A stretch of 64,000 nucleotides of DNA from Fusibacter tunisiensis (GCF_016908355.1 NZ_JAFBDT010000004.1:1-64000); one strand, 5' to 3'. Counted from the first letter of the stretch, positions 8,774 through 17,599 are shown. The notes: generated from the sequence alone by a model not told the origin. Program-made: numbers and translations.

Positions 8774-9016
8774 TTATGCGTTTTTGATTTCATCCATACA
8801 AGCTGGACAAATATTTTTTCCTTTAATGTTTTTAACACCTTTTGCTTGACCACAAAAAACACATGCAGGTTCATATTTTTTAAGTATGATGGTATCGCCT
8901 TCCGTGAAGATTTCAAGTGCATCTTTTTCGCCAATTGCCAGTGTTCTTCTTAATTCAATTGGAATAACAACTCTACCCAATTCGTCAACTTTTCTTACAA
9001 TACCCGTGGATTTCAT
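8774..9016 (-). CDS. abrB: AbrB-family transition-state regulator with Cys4 tail
   Basis: DNA-binding transition-state regulator. The 80 residues carry the swapped-hairpin AbrB/SpoVT domain at 1-48 (GIVRKVDELGRVVIP, then ELRRTL). A short C-terminal tail has C52-x2-C55 and C70-x2-C73, which probably binds zinc; this form is common in Clostridia. In Bacillus, abrB sits at the same place next to rsmI and metG, which supports the call. Expression comes from a near-consensus promoter about 40 bases upstream. AGGAGG lies just before the ATG. Confidence 0.93.
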   Translation of the reverse strand: MKSTGIVRKVDELGRVVIPIELRRTLAIGEKDALEIFTEGDTIILKKYEPACVFCGQAKGVKNIKGKNICPACMDEIKNA

Positions 9017-9052
9017 AATTTCCTCCTTAGCTAAATACGCTTTACAAAATGT

Positions 9053-9081
9053 ATCATAATATAAAATTTACCAAATGTCAA
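9053..9081 (-). promoter_or_regulatory. Promoter of abrB
   Basis: On the minus strand, a perfect TTGACA (9076-9081) and TATGAT (9053-9058) are spaced by 17 bp. Confidence 0.85.
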
Positions 9082-9110
9082 TAAAAATGGTAGAATTAAA
9101 CAATTAGAAA

Positions 9111-9557
9111 TTATTTTGAATTCATGACGTCATCCACTTCGTCAACGACATCTTGAAAATCATTGACTTTACTCTTGAAATATTTGTCATAAAAAGCTTT
9201 GCCAAGGGCTACAGTGTGCATTGTTGAAGATAACGCCTCTACCATGCCTTTGTTTTCATTAATAGATGACGAGACAGAATGTGTGGTCTCTGCAATATTG
9301 TCTACAGTAGATCTAAATGCAGAAACATCATGTGCCACTTCTTCTGTTATGGATTCAACATTTTTGGCAAGTCCAGGGACAATATCCAGTGTCGCGTCAA
9401 TGCTCTTTTGATTGGTTTCTACGATTTTGTTGACTTGCTTTACAATCAATAAAGCGCGTCTTAAAATCAGAATGACGTAAATGAGTAAGAGGACTAAACA
9501 TCCCCATAGTACAAACACTAAAAAATCTTTCAGGGTGAAAATCATCTGGCTGTCCAT
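9111..9557 (-). CDS. DUF948-like membrane protein
   Basis: A 148-residue protein with one N-terminal membrane span (about residues 12-32). A long helical segment (about 40-110), rich in Val, Ser, Thr and Asn with heptad spacing, resembles the DUF948 or general-stress membrane protein family (YtxG-like). It probably forms a membrane-anchored coiled coil in the cytoplasm or at the wall side. It sits between abrB and an unknown gene, all on the minus strand, and GGAGG precedes the ATG. No function can be given. Family confidence is moderate. Confidence 0.65.
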   Translation of the reverse strand: MDSQMIFTLKDFLVFVLWGCLVLLLIYVILILRRALLIVKQVNKIVETNQKSIDATLDIVPGLAKNVESITEEVAHDVSAFRSTVDNIAETTHSVSSSINENKGMVEALSSTMHTVALGKAFYDKYFKSKVNDFQDVVDEVDDVMNSK

Positions 9558-9619
9558 TTGTGGCCTCCTCAGAATTCATGTTAGTGACATTATACCCTAA
9601 AAAAGATTTTGTAACAAGT

Positions 9620-10003
9620 TTAGCGAACGCTGAAAGCCTTATTGTTGATTCTAATTTTATGGGCATCAATGTACAGAGAGGAGTCGTTTAAATTAACTGC
9701 GAAATTTGGAATTGAGACGAAAATATCCTCGTCTGAATTTGTTTTAACAGTGGCAAACTCTCCAAAGCCCAAATCATCATAAGAGATGATGTTTAAATTT
9801 TCATTGGATATGTCAAGTTCGTTTTTAAGATCGTGATCTATATAATAAAATGCTTTAACGTCTTCAAAGATGATTTCAACAGGAATCAAATGGTCCTTGT
9901 TGCTAATGCCAACAGAAATTTTCTCAAAGTCAGTGTCAATGTTGATGGAATTGATTTTTCCTTTAGCATAAGCGTCTAAAACAGGATTTACGCTATGAGT
10001 CAT
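9620..10003 (-). CDS. Hypothetical protein, soluble, unknown
   Basis: A 127-residue acidic protein with no signal peptide and no membrane span. It alternates short beta-type segments (INSINIDTDF, ISVGIS, PVEIIFEDV), suggesting a small all-beta or alpha/beta fold. ATG 10003 is set by GGAGGTGAG (minus strand, 10008-10016) just upstream; a GTG at 10012 overlaps that site. It has its own promoter back to back with the metG leader promoter, and it may be co-transcribed with the DUF948-like gene 62 bases on. I do not recognise the family. Confidence 0.7.
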   Translation of the reverse strand: MTHSVNPVLDAYAKGKINSINIDTDFEKISVGISNKDHLIPVEIIFEDVKAFYYIDHDLKNELDISNENLNIISYDDLGFGEFATVKTNSDEDIFVSIPNFAVNLNDSSLYIDAHKIRINNKAFSVR

Positions 10004-10037
10004 GGGTCTCACCTCCTAAATGAATTTAGCAAGTATA

Positions 10038-10066
10038 TTAATATCATAAAGTATAGACCCTTGCAA
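10038..10066 (-). promoter_or_regulatory. Promoter of the 127-residue hypothetical gene
   Basis: On the minus strand, TTGCAA (10061-10066) and TATTAA (10038-10043) are 17 bp apart. It is divergent from the metG T-box promoter. Confidence 0.55.
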
Positions 10067-10103
10067 CTGATTTTTATTAGAATTCATATTTCAATTAAAA
10101 AAG

Positions 10104-10132
10104 TTGCACTTCGTTCAAAGTTGTGTTACAAT
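10104..10132 (+). promoter_or_regulatory. Promoter of the metG T-box transcript
   Basis: TTGCAC (10104-10109) is 17 bp from TACAAT (10127-10132), and TGT before the -10 makes it extended. Confidence 0.7.
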
Positions 10133-10138
10133 TTGCCT

Positions 10139-10388
10139 AAATTATTAAGGCATGTAAAAGGTTGTGAAAGGAAGAGTAACTACGGAGAAATCTATAGAGA
10201 GTCGACGGATGGTGAAAGTCGATGATTGAGAAGTAGTGAAGATGGCCCTGGAACTTCTTTGCTGAGCAAAAGCTAGGCAAAGACGTCTGTGCACGTTATC
10301 GCACATATGAGCGCTGCAGTTGCAGAATCTGGGTGGTACCGCGGAATTGTTACTTTCGTCCCTTTGGGATGGGAGTTTTTTTATTTTT
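10139..10388 (+). ncRNA. T-box riboswitch leader, methionine specific
   Basis: A tRNA-sensing leader before metG. The T-box core TGGGTGGTACCGCGG is at 10330-10344. It is followed by a terminator stem (about 10352-10374) and a long T-rich tail. The likely specifier codon AUG is at 10242-10244 in a GAAG-AUG-GCC setting, which matches the methionyl-tRNA synthetase gene downstream. With the divergent promoters it accounts for the 414 bases between the flanking genes. Confidence 0.92.
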
Positions 10389-10417
10389 TGAATTATTATA
10401 ATAGAGGAGTGATCTAA

Positions 10418-12346
10418 ATGGAAAAGGGAAAATTTTATTTAACGACGGCAATTGCATACACTTCAAAGATTCCACATATTGGGAATGTTTATGAAGCTAT
10501 CTTATCAGATGCTTTGGTACGCTTCAAAAAAGAACAGGGGTACGAGACCTATTTTTTGACAGGAACCGATGAGCATGGGCAAAAAATTCAGCAGCAAGCA
10601 GAAGAAAGTGGGAAAACACCCAAGCAGCATGTTGATGAAATTGCTGGTGAAATCCAGAGAATTTGGGACCTTATGAATGTAAACTATGACCAGTTTATTC
10701 GAACAACTGATGAGAAACATGTTCGTACGGTTCAAAAAATTTTTAAAACCCTTTATGAAAAAGGCGATATCTATAAGGGTAAATATGAGGGACTCTATTG
10801 CACACCTTGCGAATCTTTTTGGACGGAGTCGCAATTGGTTGAAGGGAATTGTCCTGATTGTGGTAGACCTGTTGGAAAAGCAAGTGAGGAAGCCTATTTT
10901 TTAAAACTTTCAAAATATCAAAAGGCGCTTGAAGAACACATAGAAGCGAATCCTACATTTATTTGGCCGGAATCCAGAAAAAATGAGATGTTGAACAACT
11001 TTATCAAACCAGGCCTCCAAGATTTGTGCGTTTCAAGAACTTCTTTTTCATGGGGAATCCCTGTGGACTTTGATCCAGGACATGTGGTTTATGTATGGCT
11101 TGATGCGCTTTCAAACTATATTACAGCGATTGGATATGACCCAGAGGGTTCATCGGATCACTATAAAAAGTTGTGGCCTGCAGATGTCCATGTGATTGGA
11201 AAGGATATTGTACGGTTTCATACCATTTATTGGCCAATTATTTTAATGGGACTTGGAGAGCCACTTCCGAAACAGGTTTTTGGGCATCCTTGGCTTTTAA
11301 CAGGCAAGGATAAAATGAGTAAATCTAGAGGGAATGTCATTTATACAGATGATTTGGTAGATTTGTTTGGTGTAGATGCGGTTAGGTACTATGTGCTTAG
11401 AGAAATGCCTTATGCTTGGGATGGCACAATTACCTATGAGATGATGATCAATCGTATTAATGCAGATTTGGCCAATGTTCTAGGCAATCTCGTGAATCGT
11501 ACTGTTGCTATGGTAAAAAAATATTTTAATGGTGAAATTCAAAGACCGCTTAAAATGGAACCTTTAGATAGAGACCTAATTGAACTTGCACTTGGAACGC
11601 CAGAAAGAGTTGCTGAAAAAGTAAATGCTTATCACATAGCAGATGCTCTAGAAGAAATATGGGTCCTTCTTAGAAGGAGTAATAAATATATTGATGAGAC
11701 AACGCCATGGATTTTGGCAAAAGATCCTGAGAACCATGAGAGATTGGGAACGGTTCTTTACAATTTGCTTGAAAGTATAAGATTTGCAGGTGTTCTATTA
11801 AAAGCCTTTATCCCTGAAACTGCCAATAAAATATTAGATCAAATCAATGCGGAAGCTAGAGCCTTGTCTTCTTTAGAAGGATTTGATGGTACACGATCTG
11901 GTAAATATGTTGGAGAAGCCAGTGTTTTGTTTGCACGACTGGATGAAAAGGAAATTATGGCTTCAGTAGAAAAAATTAAGGCAAGAGACGCGGTGGCAAT
12001 GCCAGAACCCGAACCGCTTGTTATAAAACCTGAAATCACAATTGATGATTTTGCAAAAATAGACCTTAAAGTTGCAAAAGTTCTTTCAGCTGAAAAACAT
12101 CCAAAAGCAGATCGATTATTGGTGTTACAGCTGGAAATTGGACCTGAAGTTCGCCAAGTGGTTTCAGGTATAGCTGGTGCCTATAAGCCTGAAGAATTAG
12201 TTGGTCAAAATGTAATTTGGGTGGCAAATTTGAAGCCGGTTAAACTTAGAGGGATAGAATCTCAAGGTATGATTTTGGCTGCAAGTGATTCTGATTCATT
12301 AAAATTATTGACTGTAGATATGAAAAGTGGCACTCAAGTGTCTTAA
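10418..12346 (+). CDS. metG: Methionyl-tRNA synthetase
   Basis: Class I synthetase that charges both initiator and elongator tRNA-Met. The 642-residue protein has the HIGH-type motif HIGN at 20-23 and a zinc knuckle with CxxC at 128-131 and CxxC at 145-148. KMSKS follows at 299-303. After a helical anticodon-binding domain there is a C-terminal EMAPII/Trbp111-like tRNA-binding domain (about 535-642), the dimerising form. It is controlled by the methionine T-box. The start is preceded by GAGGAGTGA. Confidence 0.97.
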   Translation: MEKGKFYLTTAIAYTSKIPHIGNVYEAILSDALVRFKKEQGYETYFLTGTDEHGQKIQQQAEESGKTPKQHVDEIAGEIQRIWDLMNVNYDQFIRTTDEKHVRTVQKIFKTLYEKGDIYKGKYEGLYCTPCESFWTESQLVEGNCPDCGRPVGKASEEAYFLKLSKYQKALEEHIEANPTFIWPESRKNEMLNNFIKPGLQDLCVSRTSFSWGIPVDFDPGHVVYVWLDALSNYITAIGYDPEGSSDHYKKLWPADVHVIGKDIVRFHTIYWPIILMGLGEPLPKQVFGHPWLLTGKDKMSKSRGNVIYTDDLVDLFGVDAVRYYVLREMPYAWDGTITYEMMINRINADLANVLGNLVNRTVAMVKKYFNGEIQRPLKMEPLDRDLIELALGTPERVAEKVNAYHIADALEEIWVLLRRSNKYIDETTPWILAKDPENHERLGTVLYNLLESIRFAGVLLKAFIPETANKILDQINAEARALSSLEGFDGTRSGKYVGEASVLFARLDEKEIMASVEKIKARDAVAMPEPEPLVIKPEITIDDFAKIDLKVAKVLSAEKHPKADRLLVLQLEIGPEVRQVVSGIAGAYKPEELVGQNVIWVANLKPVKLRGIESQGMILAASDSDSLKLLTVDMKSGTQVS

Positions 12347-12353
12347 GACTTGG

Positions 12354-12386
12354 AACCGCATGTGAAAAGCATGCGGTTTTTTCTTT
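12354..12386 (+). terminator. Intrinsic terminator after metG
   Basis: CCGCATG ... CATGCGG followed by TTTTTTCTTT. It separates metG from tatD. Confidence 0.85.
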
Positions 12387-12429
12387 GATCTATGGTAAAA
12401 TAAAGGTAATTGGAGATTTGGAGGAAAAT

Positions 12430-13197
12430 ATGCTATTTGATTCACATGCACATTTGGATGCATCACAATTTGATAAGGACCGTTCACAAGTCATTGAGAG
12501 AGCCCGGGAAAATGGCGTTGCATTTATAATGAATCCAGGAGCAGATTATGCATCAAGTGTGGCAGCGCTTGAGCTTGCAAAAACTTATGACTTTATATAT
12601 GCTGCCGTGGGTGTTCATCCGCATGATGCGGAAACGGTAACCCCCGATCTTATGAAAAAACTTGAAGAATTGGCCCGCCATGAAAAAGTAAGGGCTATAG
12701 GCGAAATTGGTTTGGATTATTATCGAGATCTATCCCCTAGATCTATACAAAAAACAGTATTTAGAGAACAGATTCAGCTGGCGAAACGTCTTGGATTGCC
12801 CATTATCATACATGATAGAGATGCCAATCAAGATGTTCTAGAACTATTGAAGTTGGAAAGTGCATTTGATACGGGTGTGCTGATGCACTGTTTTTCAGGG
12901 TCTCATGAACTGGCTGTTCAGTATGTTAAACTTGGTGCTTTTATTTCCATTGCTGGCCCAGTTACTTTTAAAAATGCACGAAAGACGGTTGAAGTTGTAG
13001 AAAGAATTGGACTTGACCGTTTGATGATTGAAACGGATGCGCCATATTTAACACCGGAACCTAATAGGGGAAAGCGAAATGAGCCTGCATATGTGCGGTA
13101 TACATGTTCAAAAATTGCGTCAATACTCAATGTTTCGGAAGAAAGTGTTGCGCAAAAAACATTAGAGAATGCAAAAAGATTTTTTTCAATAGAATAG
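12430..13197 (+). CDS. tatD: TatD-family metal-dependent DNase/hydrolase
   Basis: TIM-barrel hydrolase with 3'-5' nuclease activity described for the family. The 255 residues carry the N-terminal metal motif FDSHAHLD, then GEIGLDYYRD, IIHDRD, LMHCFSG and the MIETDAPYLTP motif near the C-terminus, all classic TatD signatures. ATG 12430 has TTTGGAGG just upstream; longer in-frame starts lie without a ribosome binding site. In Firmicutes this gene normally sits between metG and rnmV, as here, with rnmV starting 10 bases after its stop. Confidence 0.93.
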   Translation: MLFDSHAHLDASQFDKDRSQVIERARENGVAFIMNPGADYASSVAALELAKTYDFIYAAVGVHPHDAETVTPDLMKKLEELARHEKVRAIGEIGLDYYRDLSPRSIQKTVFREQIQLAKRLGLPIIIHDRDANQDVLELLKLESAFDTGVLMHCFSGSHELAVQYVKLGAFISIAGPVTFKNARKTVEVVERIGLDRLMIETDAPYLTPEPNRGKRNEPAYVRYTCSKIASILNVSEESVAQKTLENAKRFFSIE

Positions 13198-13207
13198 GAA
13201 GAAGAAT

Positions 13208-13756
13208 ATGGAGAGAATTAAAGAAAGTATAGTAGTAGAAGGAAAAGATGACGAATCTGCTGTAAAAAAAGTAGTTCAGTGCGATTGTATTATTACACAT
13301 GGTTTTGGCATACGCGAAAGCACGTGGAAACGCATTGAAAAAGCGGCGGCTACGGTAGGTGTCATTGTGCTTACAGATCCTGATTTTGCAGGTGAAACAA
13401 TTCGAAAACGGATTAATGCTCGAGTTCCGGGGTGTAAACATGCTTTTATCAGTCGAGAGGACGCAAGGGCGGGTTTGGATATAGGGGTTGAAAATGCATC
13501 GCCTCAAATTATTATGGATGCCCTCTCAAAAGTTAAAACTGTAAACCCTTTAAGCGAAAATATATTTAGCCAAGCAGACTTAATCCGTGATGGTCTTAGT
13601 GGTTCGAATGATGCGGCAGAGAAACGTGCCAAAGTAGGAAAAATACTTGGAATTGGCTACTGTAATGCCAAACAATTTTTAAACAGATTGAATCACTATG
13701 GCATAACAAGAGAACTTTATGAAGATACAATTGTAAAGGTGGGTGAAAATGAATAA
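13208..13756 (+). CDS. rnmV: Ribonuclease M5
   Basis: Toprim-domain endonuclease that trims the ends of precursor 5S rRNA, working with ribosomal protein L18. The 182-residue protein has the Toprim glutamate in VVEGKDD near residue 11 and the DPDFAGE acidic motif near residue 58. The C-terminal half contains the family IGYCNAKQFL segment. Its end overlaps rsmA by 8 bases, the usual rnmV-rsmA arrangement. Confidence 0.94.
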   Translation: MERIKESIVVEGKDDESAVKKVVQCDCIITHGFGIRESTWKRIEKAAATVGVIVLTDPDFAGETIRKRINARVPGCKHAFISREDARAGLDIGVENASPQIIMDALSKVKTVNPLSENIFSQADLIRDGLSGSNDAAEKRAKVGKILGIGYCNAKQFLNRLNHYGITRELYEDTIVKVGENE

Positions 13757-14624
13757 ATTAACATCACCTAGAACCATCCGGGATATTATGGATCGTTACG
13801 GGTTTAAATTTAGCAAGCGTTATGGCCAAAATTTCATTATTGATGAACATGTTTTGGATAAAATAGTTGAGGGCGCTCATATTACAAAAGAAGATGCTGT
13901 GCTTGAAATTGGTCCAGGTATAGGGGTTATGACAAATACGCTCTGTGAAGCAGCAGGTCAGGTTGTTTCAGTTGAGATTGATAAGACACTGATGCCAGTT
14001 TTATCTGAAACAGTTGGACACCATGAAAATCTTCATATTATTGAAGGGGATATTCTCAAGATTGATATAAAGGATTTGTTCGAAAGGCATTTTAAGACTA
14101 AAAGGCCTAAACTTGTGGCAAATTTGCCTTACTATGTAACCACACCAATTATAATGAAATTTCTAGAAGAACATATACCCGTGACAGATTTGGTTATCAT
14201 GATTCAGAAAGAGGTTGCAGATCGAATTTTGGCTTCTCCATCGACATCTGATTATGGTGCACTTTCAGTTGCCGTTCAATATTTTACAGAACCCTCAATT
14301 GTAACGCGTGTTTCCAGAGATTCTTTTATGCCAGCACCGAATGTGGATTCAACTGTACTTAGACTTAAGGTCAGAGATAAATCACCAGTAAAACTTGCAG
14401 ATGAAACTGTATTTTTTATGACTGTAAAAGATGGCTTTGGGAAAAGACGAAAAACACTTCTGAATGCATTGACAGGTGGGTTTTTAGGACTCACAAGAGA
14501 TCAGGCAAATGAGGCGCTCGCGTGTTCAGGAATATCACCTCAATTGCGGGCTGAAACACTTGGTATAGAAGAATTTGCAACTTTATCGAATTGTATTGTC
14601 GATGTTATTGGGGCACTCAAATGA
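13749..14624 (+). CDS. rsmA: 16S rRNA (A1518/A1519) dimethyltransferase
   Basis: KsgA/RsmA dimethylates two adjacent adenines in helix 45 of 16S rRNA, a late step of small-subunit maturation. The 291-residue protein has YGQNFIID near the start, the SAM motif LEIGPGIG, and the catalytic NLPYYVTTPI (the NLPY box). ATG 13749 uses GGGTGAAA as ribosome binding site; the GTG at 13743 lies within it. It overlaps rnmV by 8 bases and the next GNAT gene by 4 bases. Confidence 0.95.
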   Translation: MNKLTSPRTIRDIMDRYGFKFSKRYGQNFIIDEHVLDKIVEGAHITKEDAVLEIGPGIGVMTNTLCEAAGQVVSVEIDKTLMPVLSETVGHHENLHIIEGDILKIDIKDLFERHFKTKRPKLVANLPYYVTTPIIMKFLEEHIPVTDLVIMIQKEVADRILASPSTSDYGALSVAVQYFTEPSIVTRVSRDSFMPAPNVDSTVLRLKVRDKSPVKLADETVFFMTVKDGFGKRRKTLLNALTGGFLGLTRDQANEALACSGISPQLRAETLGIEEFATLSNCIVDVIGALK

Positions 14625-15178
14625 TCAAGCGGGTATATGAGACCGAACGGCTGGAACTCAGGGTTTTAACCCCTGAATTTGCAAGCGTAGTTTTAGAGTT
14701 TTACAAAAAAAACGAGCGTTTTTTAATGCCATGGGAATCTCAAAAACCACAAGGTTTTTATACAGACTCTTTTCAAACCAAGATGCTTGAACTTGAGGAG
14801 GATGCCTTTCTTAAAGGCCACATGGTACGCTATTGGCTCTTTCTAAAAAACAATTTGAGTTACGCTATAGGATCTGTTTCTCTTACAAATATTACTAGAG
14901 GTGCTTTTCAATCCTGTTATTTGGGGTATAAACTCGATGAAAACTGGACTGGAAAAGGGTATATGACAGAGGCACTTACACTTGTAACTGAAATAGCATT
15001 TAAGGCCTACGGGTTACACCGGATTGAAGCCACTGTTATGCCTAGAAATATTAAGTCATTAGCACTTTTAAAAAGATTGGACTTTAGGAATGAAGGCCTA
15101 TCAAAGTCTTATCTTAAGATTAATGACGTGTGGGAAGACCATTATCGTATGGTCAAGTTAAATGAGAACATGTTATAA
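14621..15178 (+). CDS. GNAT N-acetyltransferase, RimJ/RimL-like
   Basis: A 185-residue acetyl-CoA-dependent acyltransferase of the RimJ/RimL branch, which often acetylates protein N-termini. Seen: the N-terminal TERLELRVLTPE strand, an acetyl-CoA-binding segment GKGYMTEAL (a Q/RxxGxG/A variant) at about 115-123, and ALLKRLDFRNEG near the C-terminus. The start ATG overlaps the rsmA stop codon (ATGA), so translation is coupled. Substrate unknown; the position suggests a ribosomal or housekeeping target, but that is inference. Confidence 0.82.
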   Translation: MIKRVYETERLELRVLTPEFASVVLEFYKKNERFLMPWESQKPQGFYTDSFQTKMLELEEDAFLKGHMVRYWLFLKNNLSYAIGSVSLTNITRGAFQSCYLGYKLDENWTGKGYMTEALTLVTEIAFKAYGLHRIEATVMPRNIKSLALLKRLDFRNEGLSKSYLKINDVWEDHYRMVKLNENML

Positions 15179-15203
15179 TATATAAAAATGGGGGGAGGAA
15201 TTT

Positions 15204-16058
15204 ATGGCACTTAAAATCATAACAGACAGTGCTTCAGATTTACCGCAAGAATTGGCAAATAAACTAGGTGTTGAAATTTTACCTATTCTTGTTTATATAA
15301 ACGGAGAAGAACATTTAGATTCAGTTACCATTAAACCCGATGATTTATATCATGCCATGCTCAAGGGTGCAGAAGTTAAGACAGCACAAATTCCATTGAA
15401 CCATTTTATTGAGCATTTTGAAAAATTTGCTCAAACAGGAGATGAGTACATTTATTTGGCATTTTCATCAAATTTATCTGGTACATACCAAACATCAGTA
15501 TTGGCATACGAAACTGTTAAGGCATCTTTTCCAAATTTCAATATGACAATTGTAGACACTAAGTGTGTTTCCCTAGGCCTTGGTGTTATTGTTGCAGAAG
15601 TTGCTGAAATGGTACAACAAGGTGAGACTTTTGAAGTGGTGATGGAAAAGATTAACAGAGATATTGTGCATATGAAGCATGTTTTTTCTGTGGATGATTT
15701 AAACTATTTGCTAAAAGGTGGCCGTGTGAGCAAGTCTCAAGCGGTATTTGGGAATCTTCTTAATATAAAACCAATTCTTAAAGTAGAGGATGGGTTTTTG
15801 GTGCCATTTGACAAAGCAAAAGGTAAAAAGAAAATGCTTTCTAAAATTTATGACTTTATTTCTGAAAATGGAAAAAATCTCGACCGGCAAACTGTGGGCA
15901 TTGCACACACTTTAAATAGTGAGACAGCAAACGAAGTTAAAGCACATTTTGAAACGGTTTACGGAACGGGGAAATTTATAATTAACGCTTTAGGATGTGC
16001 CGTAGGTGCCCATTGTGGCCCGGGGATGATCACTATATTTTTCAAGGATGAAATTTAA
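15204..16058 (+). CDS. DegV-family fatty-acid-binding protein
   Basis: A 284-residue DegV protein. The family binds long-chain fatty acids; in Staphylococcus the homologous FakB partners with the FakA kinase. Seen: the opening KIITDSASDLP, an SSNLSGTYQTS segment in the head-group pocket, KHVFSVDDLNYLLKGGRVSK, and the final GPGMITIFF segment. No FakA is present in the window. AGGAGG precedes the ATG. It stands 25 bases after the GNAT gene and 28 before the HD-GYP gene, so co-transcription is possible. Confidence 0.88.
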   Translation: MALKIITDSASDLPQELANKLGVEILPILVYINGEEHLDSVTIKPDDLYHAMLKGAEVKTAQIPLNHFIEHFEKFAQTGDEYIYLAFSSNLSGTYQTSVLAYETVKASFPNFNMTIVDTKCVSLGLGVIVAEVAEMVQQGETFEVVMEKINRDIVHMKHVFSVDDLNYLLKGGRVSKSQAVFGNLLNIKPILKVEDGFLVPFDKAKGKKKMLSKIYDFISENGKNLDRQTVGIAHTLNSETANEVKAHFETVYGTGKFIINALGCAVGAHCGPGMITIFFKDEI

Positions 16059-16086
16059 CGGATTGAGTATTGGATGGTGAACGATT

Positions 16087-17286
16087 GTGAAAAGACTCAG
16101 AACAGATCAACTGAAAAAAGGCATGGTTTTAGGAGAATCTATTATTGATGCCAGTGGTGTTGTTGAACTCTTGAGCAAGGGGACAGCACTTACAGACCGT
16201 CATATTGAATTGCTGAGCAATATGTCGTATGAATCTATTGTAATTTTGGAAGATCACGACGAGCTGGTTAAAACGGTGGACCTTGACGTCAACAAATTGA
16301 ATTCTGAAGCTCGAAAAAATGGTGAAGCATTTGATATTGAAAAACTTCTTAAGGACCTTGAAGAAGTAGATGGTCATGTCTATGAACCCACTGAAAGAAG
16401 TGCCGTTAATCGAAATATGGAGATTCACGTTCTTACAGGAGAAGGCAATATTCCTATAGATGTGCGTCACGAAAAAACACTTGAATCTACCAAGGAGGTG
16501 TTTAAAAAACTCCAAGATACAGGGGATCTTGATTTAGACCAAATTAGAGAAAACGTTGAAGATATCTTGCCGGATATGATTCGAAATAACGATGTTCTGA
16601 TGAGGTTGAATCAACTTAAGGCTTCCGATGATTATACGTTTCAACATTCACTTAGGGTGTCTATTTTAGCTGCGATGGTTGGAAAGTGGCTTGGGTACTC
16701 TCATGAAGAACTTGTTGAACTTGGCGAAGCGGGACTCTTATATGATATTGGAAAGATGAACATTCCAGATTATTTGTTGAAAAAAGAGACGCATATATTG
16801 CCTGAAGAATTTGAACTCCTAAAAAAACACGCTCAATTGGGCTATAGTATTCTGCTTAAAACCAAAGGGGTTACAACAAATATAAAGTATGCTGCTTTGC
16901 ATCATCATGAACGTATGGATGGCTCTGGGTATCCGCTCAGGCTAAGAGAAGGACAAATTCATGATTTTGCAAAAATTATAATGGTGTGTGATGTTTTCGA
17001 TGCAATGATTACCGACCGCCCGTATAAAAAAGGCGTGTCACCACTTTTAGCGGCAGATTATTTGTCGTGGTCCAGCGGTAAACTTTTCGATCCTGAAGTG
17101 GTTTATGTATTCACAAAAAAATTGTCTGAGTATTATACAGGGAAAAATGTTCGGCTGACAACTGGGGATGTGGGCAAAATTGTGTTTGTAGATCAGAATT
17201 ATCCAACGAGACCAATTGTCCAAGTGGGTGAAAAGTTTGTTGATTTGATCAAAAATAGGTCTATTCATGTGGAAGAACTCATGTAA
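16087..17286 (+). CDS. HD-GYP domain protein with altered HD dyad
   Basis: A 399-residue protein whose C-terminal half is an HD-GYP domain, the class that hydrolyses cyclic-di-GMP. Seen: His187, the HHHE motif at 272-275, GSGYP at 279-283, and CDVFDAM at about 301-307. The position of the HD dyad reads Tyr219-Asp220 (LLYDIGK) instead of His-Asp, so a metal ligand is lost and activity is uncertain. The N-terminal 170 residues match the PilZ-like/DUF3391-type lead seen in such proteins only loosely. The start is GTG with GGTGA upstream. A T-box leader follows directly. Confidence 0.85.
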   Translation: MKRLRTDQLKKGMVLGESIIDASGVVELLSKGTALTDRHIELLSNMSYESIVILEDHDELVKTVDLDVNKLNSEARKNGEAFDIEKLLKDLEEVDGHVYEPTERSAVNRNMEIHVLTGEGNIPIDVRHEKTLESTKEVFKKLQDTGDLDLDQIRENVEDILPDMIRNNDVLMRLNQLKASDDYTFQHSLRVSILAAMVGKWLGYSHEELVELGEAGLLYDIGKMNIPDYLLKKETHILPEEFELLKKHAQLGYSILLKTKGVTTNIKYAALHHHERMDGSGYPLRLREGQIHDFAKIIMVCDVFDAMITDRPYKKGVSPLLAADYLSWSSGKLFDPEVVYVFTKKLSEYYTGKNVRLTTGDVGKIVFVDQNYPTRPIVQVGEKFVDLIKNRSIHVEELM

Positions 17287-17289
17287 ACC

Positions 17290-17318
17290 TTGACAAAAAG
17301 ACTTAAGTTTACTATAGT
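17290..17318 (+). promoter_or_regulatory. Promoter of the tyrS T-box transcript
   Basis: A perfect TTGACA (17290-17295) is 17 bp from TATAGT (17313-17318). It begins 3 bases after the HD-GYP stop codon. Confidence 0.85.
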
Positions 17319-17324
17319 AATTGT

Positions 17325-17571
17325 AATTTGATAATGGGCTTGTCCCATAAGGCGTTAAGTGATTTAAGTAGAAGCGGATATTGAGTTGTAGAGAGGCTTG
17401 CGGTTGGTGAAAGCGGGTCCGGTATTCGATTTGAAATACGTGTCATTAGCCTTGACAGGAAACTGTCACGAAACTGCGCGTTAAGCGGATAGAGGTGATT
17501 TTTTAAATCATGAAGCAAGGTGGTAACACGGGTACTCTCGTCCTTCGAGGATTAGAGGCCCGTTTTTTTTT
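17325..17571 (+). ncRNA. T-box riboswitch leader, tyrosine specific
   Basis: A tRNA-Tyr sensing leader before tyrS. The T-box core AAGGTGGTAACACGGGT is at 17517-17533. The terminator stem (17528-17563) has a TTCG loop and a run of nine T. The specifier codon is UAC (Tyr) at 17437-17439 in a GAAA-UAC-GUG setting. Together with the promoter it accounts for the 313 bases before tyrS. Confidence 0.93.
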
Positions 17572-17599
17572 ATGTCAAATATTATGTGAGAGGTGACTT

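Noticed and set aside
13127-13507. Long minus-strand reading frame opposite rnmV and tatD
   Set aside because: It is a shadow of real genes: it lacks a ribosome binding site and has biased composition. The same holds for the long antisense frames opposite the decarboxylase gene and the F420-ligase-like gene.
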